NCBI GenBank assembly: GCA_002498605.1
Contig: DAHY01000009.1
Span: 1-12,704 of the forward strand
Reading direction: 5' to 3'
DNA from: Methanomassiliicoccaceae archaeon UBA404
GTDB lineage: Archaea > Thermoplasmatota > Thermoplasmata > Methanomassiliicoccales > Methanomethylophilaceae
Length of the DNA: 12,704 nt
This document shows positions 5,958 through 12,704 of this stretch, piece after piece. The translations under genes and the position numbers were made by a program. The notes below the pieces were generated by a model that saw only the letters and a list, made by a program, of their open reading frames with translations, ran no database searches and was not told the origin of the DNA. Each line of letters begins with the position of its first letter. Position 1 is the stretch's first letter.

Positions 5958-6401
5958 ATGTTTACTGATATAATTCCGTACATAACAATTGCAATAGCTT
6001 TGGCAACGTGGTATTATACACGCAAAGTAGTAATTCAGAACACAAATGCCATTGAAGAACAAAAGAAAGCTATTGAAGAGCATGAAAAATCTCGCATGGT
6101 GTTATTTTTTGCAAATATTCTTGGTTTACTTCAAACACATACTGTGAAGATGATAGAATAGAAAGAAATCGTGTCCGACTCAGACCAAGAATATGTAGAT
6201 AAAAGTATGGATAGCTTATACCTGAATCCAATTGAATTGTTTGCATACTGTATCAATAATGGATTTATAAAAGATGATTGGGCAGAAGGGTTTTTCCTAC
6301 CGATTTTTAGAGACAGAGAAAATCATATAATAAAAAAATATGACAACGGAGAATATCCCGAGATTGAGAAATTATTAAAAAATATGGAAAATCTGGCATA
6401 A
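5958..6401 (+). CDS. Membrane-anchored coiled-coil protein with in-frame TAG, candidate pyrrolysine protein
   Basis: Read through the TAG at 6159-6161, this is one 147-residue protein in a single frame. Residues 3-21 (FTDIIPYITIAIALATWYY, approximately) form one membrane segment, followed by a basic stretch and a short coiled coil (AIEEQKKAIEEHEKS). Residue 68 is the amber codon. The part after it (SMDSLYLNPIELFAYCINNG..DDWAEGFFLPIF) resembles the C-terminal region of DUF4760-like small accessory proteins, which in my memory normally have this same TM plus coiled-coil front end. That argues that both halves belong together. Alternatives: a protein ending at the TAG (67 residues) plus a separate GTG-started ORF at 6171-6401 (76 residues, no clear ribosome-binding site), or a fresh nonsense mutation. 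A TGAGG sequence precedes ATG 5958. Function is unknown. Confidence 0.5.
6159..6161 (+). other. In-frame amber codon, possible pyrrolysine site
   Basis: TAG between GAA (residue 67) and AAA GAA ATC, with the frame open for another 79 sense codons up to TAA at 6399-6401. Every other gene assigned here whose stop lies in the window ends in TGA or TAA, as expected where UAG is a sense codon. No pyl genes are in the window, so decoding as pyrrolysine is inference. Confidence 0.45.
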
Positions 6402-6822
6402 TGGAGAAACTTACCCAAATTAAGTACATGAATGTGCTTTAATATGAATATATCAAATCAAAGAAAGAAAATGACGCAATACCCAATCGGATATAGACTT
6501 CAAAAATATAATCGCCAAGAGATTCGTTTCATTTATATTATAATAATGGTCGTTGACAAAGCTAAAGATGCGGACGTTAAAAATTAAAACACCTCTAATC
6601 TGTAGTCTAGTCATGGTCGTAGAATTTAGGGTATGATAATGTACCACCATATGCAAGAAGAGTACAGTTTCATTGAAAAATAGGGCTATTTGAGACTGCC
6701 ATTCTTTATTTTTGAAGAAAATACATATTTTTTAGACCATTCATAAAAATTATAAACGGTAACAACGCAATTTCTTCACTTATAAGGGGACAAATCCTTA
6801 ATCTACCAGTATATACGAGATT
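6402..6822. other. AT-rich intergenic region without a convincing gene
   Basis: About 420 bases with frequent stops in all frames. Only very short reading frames are present (for example 13 codons from 6401 and a similar one from 6546). A weak 67-codon minus-strand frame has no start context or recognisable protein. The region ends in the probable AcnX promoter. It may be remnant DNA of the accessory cassette just upstream. Confidence 0.4.
6780..6785 (+). promoter_or_regulatory. TATA-like box of the AcnX operon
   Basis: TTATAA centred about 40 bp upstream of ATG 6823. Initiation some 25 bp downstream would give a short leader of roughly 15 nt. No strong Shine-Dalgarno sequence is visible before the ATG. 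The assignment rests on position and sequence only. Confidence 0.35.
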
Positions 6823-8004
6823 ATGGAACTCAGAGTTGACGAAGAACGCATTCTCAACGGCGAAGAAGGCGAAAGCCGTCAGAAAGCGATGGAACTTCTA
6901 GTGGCTCTCGGCAAGGTTTACGGAGCCGAGAATCTTATCGGCATAACTTCCGCTCACCTGTCCGGGGCGTCTTACAAAACCATCGGGGAAGGCGGACTGA
7001 AGTATCTTACGGATCAGGTCGAAGGCGGTGCCAAAGTAACCGTTCCTTCGACATTGAATCCCGTCGGGATGGATCTCGGAAGATGGAAAGAGATGCACAT
7101 TACCGAACACTTTGCCATGAAGCAGAGAAAGATTGTGGAACTCTATGGGAAAATGAATGTTATGACTACCTGTACCTGCACTCCGTACGTCGGACCCAAC
7201 ATACCCAAATTCGGCGACCACGTCGCATGGTCCGAATCTTCCGCATTGTCTTTTGTCAATTCGTTCATAGGTGCCAGAACAAACAGGGAAGGCGGCCCGG
7301 GAGCGCTTGCGGCCGCAATTATCGGCAAAACCGCAAACTACGGACTGCATCTCGAAGAGAACAGAGTTCCTTCTGTTTTGATTGATGCGGACATAGACGG
7401 TTCTGTGTTCAGTTATTCATTGCTGGGTCAGGCAGTGGGAAGCAGAGTCGGAAAACGCATTCCTTATTTCAGAGGCCTTCCAAAAGACACGGGAACCGAG
7501 GAAGCCAAGTCTCTGTCCGCCGCCATGGCCGCGTCCGGTGCCGTTGCATTATGGCATGCCGAAGGCGTGACTCCGGAAGCCAAAAATTACGATGTTTCGG
7601 ATTTGGAAGTCATCCATATCGGAGAAAAAGAACTGAAAGATGCTTACGGGCAATTGAACACAACCGAGGATATTCAATTAATCGCTCTCGGATGTCCTCA
7701 TCTCACCGAAAAAGAAATTCATGAAATCGCGGCAATGCTGAAAGGAAAGAAAAAGAGACCCGGCACTGCCGAAATATGGTTCTGCACTTCCGCCGCAATA
7801 AGGGAAAAGTGTGCCAAGGATGTTAAAATTCTTGAAGAATTCGGACCCGTTCTTGCCGATACGTGTATGGTGGTCGCGCCCATCGAAGGAACATTCTCCC
7901 GCACCGGTACAAATTCCGCAAAAGCAGGAAATTATCTTCCCACGTTATGTTCTCAACGGGTCATGTGCAAAGACATCGCTCAGCTGATGGAGGCGGTATA
8001 TTGA
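6823..8004 (+). CDS. Aconitase X catalytic (large) subunit, probable phosphomevalonate dehydratase
   Basis: A 393-residue AcnX (DUF521) protein. In archaea the large and small AcnX proteins form an iron-sulfur dehydratase that converts 5-phosphomevalonate to trans-anhydromevalonate phosphate, in the modified mevalonate pathway worked out in Aeropyrum pernix. Family features seen: ITSAHLSGASYKTIGEGG near residues 41-58, VPSTLNPVGMDL near 74-85, the C117-T-C119 pair in TCTCTPYVG, an ESSALSFVNSFIGARTNREG stretch, and cysteines 291 (LGCPHL), 321 (WFCTSA) and 348 (DTCMVV), several of which probably hold the cluster. Its TGA overlaps the TTG start of the next gene, which encodes the matching small subunit, so the two are made together. 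Bacterial relatives act on hydroxyproline compounds, but the archaeal context favours isoprenoid synthesis. Confidence 0.87.
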   Translation: MELRVDEERILNGEEGESRQKAMELLVALGKVYGAENLIGITSAHLSGASYKTIGEGGLKYLTDQVEGGAKVTVPSTLNPVGMDLGRWKEMHITEHFAMKQRKIVELYGKMNVMTTCTCTPYVGPNIPKFGDHVAWSESSALSFVNSFIGARTNREGGPGALAAAIIGKTANYGLHLEENRVPSVLIDADIDGSVFSYSLLGQAVGSRVGKRIPYFRGLPKDTGTEEAKSLSAAMAASGAVALWHAEGVTPEAKNYDVSDLEVIHIGEKELKDAYGQLNTTEDIQLIALGCPHLTEKEIHEIAAMLKGKKKRPGTAEIWFCTSAAIREKCAKDVKILEEFGPVLADTCMVVAPIEGTFSRTGTNSAKAGNYLPTLCSQRVMCKDIAQLMEAVY

Positions 8005-8768
8005 TTATTCAGGGACGTTCGATATCTTCCGGAAAAGCTTCCGGCAAAGTTCTGAAGCTGGAAGAATCCTTCGGATTCCTCGGAGGGGTGGAAGGCTCCA
8101 CCGGAGAATTGGATTCCGGACAGGGAAACATAACCGGCAGAGTATTCGTGTTTCCGGCCGGCAAAGGAAGCACGGTCGGTTCTTACGTAATGTACGATTT
8201 GGCGGTTCACGGCAAAGCTCCCGCCGCCGTCATAAACAGGGAAGCGGAAACCATAGTCACGACCGGCGCGGTCATTTCTTCGATTCCCATGGTCGACCAG
8301 ATCGATATTTCGTTAATCAAAGACGGCGACGAAATCACTGTAGACGGCGATGCCGGTACGATAGAAATCGCCAATGTAAAAATGATAGAATCGGTTTCTT
8401 CGGTTATCTTCGTTGACGGCAGGGTATTGATGCTTCAACGTCCGGAGACCGCCCGGTCCTTCCCCGGGGTATGGTCTCTCGTCGCTGGCAAAATAGAAGC
8501 CGGCGAAAGTCCCGATGAAGCCGCCAAACGTGAAATAATGGAAGAGACCGGAATTGCCGTCGGAAATCCCGACAGGGCTCTCGATCCGATATTTGTGCGC
8601 GAGAACAACCGGATATGGAAAGTTTATCCGATGCTCTACCGTCTTTCATCCGCTGAGCCCAGGCTGAACCACGAGAATCTGGGATACGAGTGGGTCGACC
8701 CGAAGGACCTGCCTTCGAAGAAGACCGTTACGTACACATACGAAGCGATTATGGCCTTGTTGGAATAA
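8001..8768 (+). CDS. Aconitase X small (swivel) subunit fused to a Nudix hydrolase domain
   Basis: A 255-residue two-domain protein. Residues 1-125 are the AcnX small/swivel (DUF126) domain, which completes the phosphomevalonate dehydratase active site: ISSGKASGKVL near 8-18, GSTVGSYVMYDL at 56-67, and GKAPAAVI at 71-78. Residues ~130-255 are a complete Nudix domain with a perfect Nudix box at 163-185 (G163, E169, R177-E178, E181-E182, G184), so the Mg-binding acids are intact and it should hydrolyse some nucleoside- or prenyl-type diphosphate. I chose TTG 8001: GGAGG lies at 7989-7993 with a 7-base spacer, and the codon overlaps the large-subunit TGA. An upstream in-frame ATG would run far into the large-subunit gene. 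Normal AcnX small subunits lack the second domain; its substrate is unknown. Confidence 0.82.
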   Translation: MIIQGRSISSGKASGKVLKLEESFGFLGGVEGSTGELDSGQGNITGRVFVFPAGKGSTVGSYVMYDLAVHGKAPAAVINREAETIVTTGAVISSIPMVDQIDISLIKDGDEITVDGDAGTIEIANVKMIESVSSVIFVDGRVLMLQRPETARSFPGVWSLVAGKIEAGESPDEAAKREIMEETGIAVGNPDRALDPIFVRENNRIWKVYPMLYRLSSAEPRLNHENLGYEWVDPKDLPSKKTVTYTYEAIMALLE

Positions 8769-8769
8769 G

Positions 8770-11721
8770 TCACTCGACGGAGGAAATCCCTATTGTGATT
8801 TCCTCCCCGGTGACGTCCCAGGTCTTTACTTCATCCCCGCCGGGACTGTCAGTGAAAGTAAGCACATTGGCTCTGACTTCTCCGGCGATGTGATTCTTCC
8901 ACGAATCAAGCAAATCCACCAGACGGGAGTCCGCTTTAACGTCGCAGTTTATGAACTGTTCAACGTTGAGCTTCATGTCTTTGCGCATCTGCTGTATTCT
9001 GCGGATTAACTCTCTGGCATATCCTTCGGATTCGATTTCGGGAGTCATCGAGAAGTCGATGAACAGTTCGCCGCCGTCGAAAGATGCGGCGACAACCTCC
9101 CCTTCGGGTTCCTCGTTATCACCAAGATAGACGATGTTCTTTACGTTGGCCTGCTGAGCCAGCACCTCATTGAATATCTTAATCGAATCATTGGTTCCTT
9201 TCTCTTCCCCCCTTACGGAGATTCTGAGCAAAGGCCATCTGAGTTTACTGCCGACTTTTGCTCTTTCGGAAGCGATAAGATCCACGATATCGCGAACCAT
9301 GGACATGCTGTGTTCCAAATCCTTGTTTATCAGGGATTCGTTGCAAACCGGCCAGTCTTCCATGTGCACGGACATCAGCGTCCCTCCCATGTGAAGGTAT
9401 ACTTCTTCGGCAAGATGAGGGGCAACCGGCGCAAGAGCCAGAGCCGTTTTCATTATGGCGTAATGCAAAGTGAAGTACGAAGCATTCTTGTCTTTGACGG
9501 AATCTTCGTCTTCTGTCCAGGTCCGGTCTCTGACGAGACGGACATACCATCTGGAAAGGTCTTCCATTATGTAGTCTTCCAGGGTTCTGGCTAATCTGTG
9601 CAGTTCTCTTGATTCAAGGAACTTCGTTGCTTCGAGAATCATGTTTTCGGTACGGGAAATCATCCACATGTCCTCTTCTCTGAGGTTTTTGCGCACAGAC
9701 TCCAAAGTGAATTCTTCCGGATTGTATTCATCAAGACTCATGTAAGTCGAAGCGAAATTAATCACGTTCCAGTAAGTGTTCAGAACCTTTCTGGCGTTCC
9801 TGGGTCCGTCGTTCTGGAAAGACGTATCCTCCCAGGGCGCGTTGGACTTAATCAGATACAATCTGAGAGAATCCGCCCCGACCTGTTTTATGATTTCCAA
9901 AGGTTCGATAACGTTCCCTTTGGATTTGGACATTTTCTGTCCTTTGGGATCGAGAACCCAGCCGTGCATCATGACTTCTCTGTACGGTGCTTTGTCAAAA
10001 GAAATCACGCTGGCACCCAACTGCGAATAAAACCATCCGCGGGTCTGATCGTGAGCTTCGACGATAAAGTCGGCCGGCCACCACCTGTCGAATTCCCTGT
10101 TGTCCGAAGGATAACCCAGCTGAGCCCAGGAGGCCACACCGGAATCGAACCAAACATCAAGAACGTCTTCGACGCGATGCATGTCTTTGCCGCAGGCGGG
10201 ACATTCGAAAGTCACGTCATCGATCCAGGGACGGTGCGTGTCCATACCTTCGACGTATCCTTTGCCTTCTTTCAGTTCATTGTATGTCCCTATGACTTTC
10301 TGTTTGCCGCATTCGCATTCCCAGACGGGAAGCGGGATACCCCAGTATCTTTGTCTGGATATGCACCATTGTCTGGCACCTTCAATCCAGTTTCTCTGTC
10401 TCGAGTTTCCCGCCCATTCGGGAACCCAAACCGCTTTGCCGATTTCGTCCAGCATTTTGTCTTTCACGCCGGGAACGTCAAGGAACCACTGTCTGGTATC
10501 CCTGTATATAATCGGCGATTTGCATCTCCAGCAGTGACCGTAACGGTGCATCAGCCTGTCGAATTTGAACAGTCTGGCATTTTCTTCCAGATATTTTACG
10601 ACATCATCGTTGACGCCGCGGACTTTCCGTCCGGCCATCATCGGGAAATCTTCGGTGAACCGACCGTCTTCCCCTACGGGGCAGAACGTTTTCATCCCGT
10701 ATCTTTTTCCGGTTTCCCAGTCATCGGGACCGAATCCGGGTGCGGTGTGAACCAATCCGGTATTGTCGGCTTCAACGTAATCGGCGGTGACGACTTTGTA
10801 CACCCACTCGTTCTTTTCCATATTGTCTCCGATTTCAAACGGAGGTATGTACGCAAGGCCTTCGAGTTCGGTTCCTTTCATCTTCTCGAGAACCTCGTGT
10901 TCGGTGTACCCGCCCTGTCCTTTGATGTATTCAATCTGGGACTCCGCAATGATGACGGTTTCGTTCTTTTCGTCATTGCTGAGTTTTACTTTAACGTAAT
11001 CGTAATCGGGGTGGACCGCAACAGCCATGTTGGAAGGCAGTGTCCACGGGGTGGTGGTCCAAATCAGCAACGAACAGTCCTGACCGACCACGGGCATTCT
11101 GACGATTATCGAAGGGTCGCTCTCATCCCAGTATTCTATTTCCGCTTCGGCAAGAGCGGTTTCGCATCTGGGACACCACGTAACAACACGGGCGGCGTCA
11201 ATCAATAATCCTTTTTCGGCGGCACGGGATATGGTCCACCATGCGGCTTCTATGAAATTCGGATTGATGGTTTCGTACGGTTTGTCCCAATCCATCCACA
11301 CACCGAGCTGTTTGAACTCCTCGGTCATGTCAACCCTCAGATCCGAAGCGAATTTCAGACAGGTTTCGACAAACTTGTCGATACCAACGTCTTCTTCGAT
11401 TTGTTTTTTGGAATGAACGCCTATTTTCTTTTCCACCTGAACTTCGATGGGAAGCCCGTGCATGTCAAAACCGGGTTGATCGCGGACGTTCAGTCCGTTC
11501 ATTCTCCAGTACCGAATCATGATATCCTTGACAGTCTTGTTCATGGCTGTGCCAAGGTGAATTTTTCCGGTGGTGTAAGGAGGCCCGTCGCAGAAGTAAA
11601 AATCCTTTCCTGCGGCTCTTTGTTCTTTGGCCTTGCTGTAAACATCGTTCTCTTTCCAGAATGTCTGGATTTCCTTTTCTATTTCCGGTGCGTTATAATC
11701 ACTACGGACCTGCTTTATCAT
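8770..11721 (-). CDS. ileS: Isoleucyl-tRNA synthetase
   Basis: A 983-residue class I synthetase that charges tRNA-Ile. The ATP-binding signature is PPYTTGKIHLGTAMNK, with HLGT at 55-58 in place of HIGH, the usual archaeal form; the second signature is KMSKS at 596-600. Cysteines 183 and 186 (WCPRC), 469 and 471 (ECECG), and 507 and 510 (CPACG) are likely zinc ligands. TTTPWTLPSN at 222-231 marks the CP1 editing domain that removes mischarged valine, and DVWFDSGVASW precedes the KMSKS region. The C-terminal ~350 residues form the anticodon-binding part. ATG 11721 is preceded by GGAAGGA at a suitable distance. The gene ends one base from the stop of the convergent AcnX-small/Nudix gene. Full length and no disruption seen. 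Confidence 0.97.
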   Translation of the reverse strand: MIKQVRSDYNAPEIEKEIQTFWKENDVYSKAKEQRAAGKDFYFCDGPPYTTGKIHLGTAMNKTVKDIMIRYWRMNGLNVRDQPGFDMHGLPIEVQVEKKIGVHSKKQIEEDVGIDKFVETCLKFASDLRVDMTEEFKQLGVWMDWDKPYETINPNFIEAAWWTISRAAEKGLLIDAARVVTWCPRCETALAEAEIEYWDESDPSIIVRMPVVGQDCSLLIWTTTPWTLPSNMAVAVHPDYDYVKVKLSNDEKNETVIIAESQIEYIKGQGGYTEHEVLEKMKGTELEGLAYIPPFEIGDNMEKNEWVYKVVTADYVEADNTGLVHTAPGFGPDDWETGKRYGMKTFCPVGEDGRFTEDFPMMAGRKVRGVNDDVVKYLEENARLFKFDRLMHRYGHCWRCKSPIIYRDTRQWFLDVPGVKDKMLDEIGKAVWVPEWAGNSRQRNWIEGARQWCISRQRYWGIPLPVWECECGKQKVIGTYNELKEGKGYVEGMDTHRPWIDDVTFECPACGKDMHRVEDVLDVWFDSGVASWAQLGYPSDNREFDRWWPADFIVEAHDQTRGWFYSQLGASVISFDKAPYREVMMHGWVLDPKGQKMSKSKGNVIEPLEIIKQVGADSLRLYLIKSNAPWEDTSFQNDGPRNARKVLNTYWNVINFASTYMSLDEYNPEEFTLESVRKNLREEDMWMISRTENMILEATKFLESRELHRLARTLEDYIMEDLSRWYVRLVRDRTWTEDEDSVKDKNASYFTLHYAIMKTALALAPVAPHLAEEVYLHMGGTLMSVHMEDWPVCNESLINKDLEHSMSMVRDIVDLIASERAKVGSKLRWPLLRISVRGEEKGTNDSIKIFNEVLAQQANVKNIVYLGDNEEPEGEVVAASFDGGELFIDFSMTPEIESEGYARELIRRIQQMRKDMKLNVEQFINCDVKADSRLVDLLDSWKNHIAGEVRANVLTFTDSPGGDEVKTWDVTGEEITIGISSVE

Positions 11722-11780
11722 CGCTTATCCTTCCCTGCCAAGTTTATCTTCCCGGCGGTACGCGTGGATACAAGCGCGTG

Positions 11781-11788
11781 TATATAAG
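11781..11788 (-). promoter_or_regulatory. TATA-like box of ileS
   Basis: In the 119-base gap between fen1 and ileS the minus strand reads CTTATATA about 64 bp upstream of the ileS ATG. That would give a leader of roughly 37 nt carrying the GGAAGGA ribosome-binding sequence near 11728-11734. ileS may therefore have its own promoter rather than depending on fen1 transcription. Confidence 0.4.
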
Positions 11789-11840
11789 AATCTCCCGAAA
11801 TGGCAGACTTATATTCACAAATAAGCGTTACGGATGAAAT

Positions 11841-12704
11841 TCAAAACCAGGAATCCAGAGTTTTCTGGCTCCTTTTGGCTTTGTTGGAAGTTCTGCTTTT
11901 TTCTATGCGGTCGAGAGCGGATTCTATCCTCACGGGGGAAAAATCGTAAGATTTCAGCATATCCATCACCGCGTCCCTGTCGACTTCTTCCACGGTAACG
12001 TCATAATCGTCGGTTGTGGATAGTTCTCCGAGGAAAATATCCCTTATTTCCTGGTATTCCGGAATCTCTTCGTCAATGTAAGACAGTACGGATTCCAAAT
12101 CTCCGTGTTTCTTAATCAGACTCAATCCTCTCTTCGGACCTATGCCTCTTATTCCGGGATTGAAATCGGTGCCCATCAGAATAGCCATGTCCACCAATTG
12201 TTCTCTTGTGACGCCGAGCGAATCAAGGAAATCGGACAGGTGAATAATCTCGGTCTTCACTTCGCGGTACAGATCCCTCCCGGGTACTTTGCGTCTGCCG
12301 GTTATTGTAATGTTGCGCACCAGTATCGGGGCTCCGAACAGCAAAGAATCGAAATCCTGGGATGCGGAGGCCCAAACGTCTCCTTTTGTGCACATGTACG
12401 CGCACTGTCCTTCCCCGTCGCCGGGGGCCTGAACAATCGGAAGACCCAGATACTCTATCAGTTCTTTCGAAGACGAAGATATTTCCGGCGTCATCCGGGA
12501 AGTCTGCTGTGCTTTGGAATATGCTTTTTCCATATCCCCTTCTTCTATTGCTTCTTCCCACTCTTTTTCGGCCTTGTCCCTGCGATCTCTCCGTTCTTTG
12601 ATTGTATCCGCTTTCAGTTCATGATAATCCCCGTCGAATACAAAGGCGGGTTCTATTCCCGCTTCTATCAGATTGGCGGTTCTGTACAATATCCCCGAAA
12701 GATG
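11841..12704 (-). CDS. fen: Flap endonuclease 1, C-terminal part
   Basis: The reading frame enters from the right edge, and 287 residues are visible up to TGA at 11841-11843. FEN1 removes 5' flaps during Okazaki fragment maturation and repair. The visible part begins HLSGILYRTANLIEAGIEP and VFDG of the N nuclease domain, then the helical arch (charged, ~residues 25-75 of this fragment). The I domain follows, with GDGEGQCAYM and SQDFDSLLFGAP supplying the metal-binding acids, then the H3TH DNA-binding motif GTDFNPGIRGIGPKRGL. The C-terminus QKTLDSWF is a PCNA-interacting (PIP) box. In the usual SEGEAQ motif the first Glu is Asp here, a conservative change. The N-terminal ~50 residues, including the first catalytic aspartate, are outside the window. 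Confidence 0.95.
   Translation of the reverse strand, partial: HLSGILYRTANLIEAGIEPAFVFDGDYHELKADTIKERRDRRDKAEKEWEEAIEEGDMEKAYSKAQQTSRMTPEISSSSKELIEYLGLPIVQAPGDGEGQCAYMCTKGDVWASASQDFDSLLFGAPILVRNITITGRRKVPGRDLYREVKTEIIHLSDFLDSLGVTREQLVDMAILMGTDFNPGIRGIGPKRGLSLIKKHGDLESVLSYIDEEIPEYQEIRDIFLGELSTTDDYDVTVEEVDRDAVMDMLKSYDFSPVRIESALDRIEKSRTSNKAKRSQKTLDSWF

Noticed and set aside
6453..6656. Minus-strand frame of 67 codons
   Set aside because: No start context, no recognisable protein, and it lies in a stretch full of stops; most likely chance.
6633..6752. Short plus-strand frame starting MIMYHHMQEEY with an internal TAG
   Set aside because: About 40 codons, bounded by stops, in AT-rich sequence with no promoter or ribosome-binding site. 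A TAG inside so short a frame is expected by chance, unlike the case at 6159.
7863..8003. Earlier in-frame start for the AcnX-small/Nudix gene at 7863
   Set aside because: It would add 46 residues encoded inside the large-subunit gene in another frame. The family begins near IIQGRSIS, and GGAGG is correctly placed for TTG 8001.
9964..11208. Long plus-strand open frame of about 414 codons opposite ileS
   Set aside because: It is entirely antisense to a full-length ileS with all motifs; its composition (rich in Phe, Val, Arg) is that of a reverse-strand shadow, and no known protein is recognisable.

Overview
This window looks like the chromosome of a methanogenic euryarchaeon, most likely a member of the Methanomassiliicoccales. 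The evidence is archaeal information-processing genes (RNA polymerase E', Spt4, eS24, eS31/S27ae, FEN1 and an archaeal-type IleRS with an HLGT signature), a YcaO protein of the methanogenesis-marker-1 type, and AcnX-type isoprenoid genes. No gene I trust ends in TAG: the stops I checked are all TGA or TAA. This fits a lineage that reserves UAG for pyrrolysine, although no pyl gene lies in the window, so the order-level placement is inference.

Layout. (1) 1-1402 (+): a tight operon of rpoE' (3' end only), spt4, the DUF359 GTP-dependent dephospho-CoA kinase, rps24e and rps27ae, joined by 1-4 nt overlaps or gaps and closed by tandem hairpins with a T-run. (2) 1502-1575 (+): tRNA-Arg(CCG). (3) 1597-4114 (-): two accessory genes, an AAA ATPase with a DUF4143 domain, whose promoter carries three phased repeats, and an AT-rich HpaII-family restriction endonuclease homologue with no methyltransferase beside it. 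(4) 4200-5432 (-): ycaO, expected to install thioglycine in methyl-coenzyme M reductase, with a TATA box and a 14-bp palindrome upstream. (5) 5433-6822: an AT-rich stretch with a small apparently leaderless two-gene cassette. Its second gene, a membrane-anchored protein, is interrupted by one in-frame TAG and is a candidate pyrrolysine-containing protein. (6) 6823-8768 (+): the large AcnX subunit (phosphomevalonate dehydratase), translationally coupled to a small subunit fused to a complete Nudix hydrolase domain. (7) 8770-12704 (-): ileS and the C-terminal part of fen1, which runs off the right edge.

The core genes (transcription, translation, CoA, isoprenoids, MCR modification, replication) have balanced base composition. 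The accessory pieces (ATPase, nuclease, small cassette) sit between core operons and are partly much richer in A+T, as expected for acquired DNA. The most unusual points are the in-frame amber codon at 6159-6161, the AcnX-small/Nudix fusion, the solitary and divergent HpaII-like nuclease, and the phased repeats and palindrome upstream of the ATPase and ycaO.
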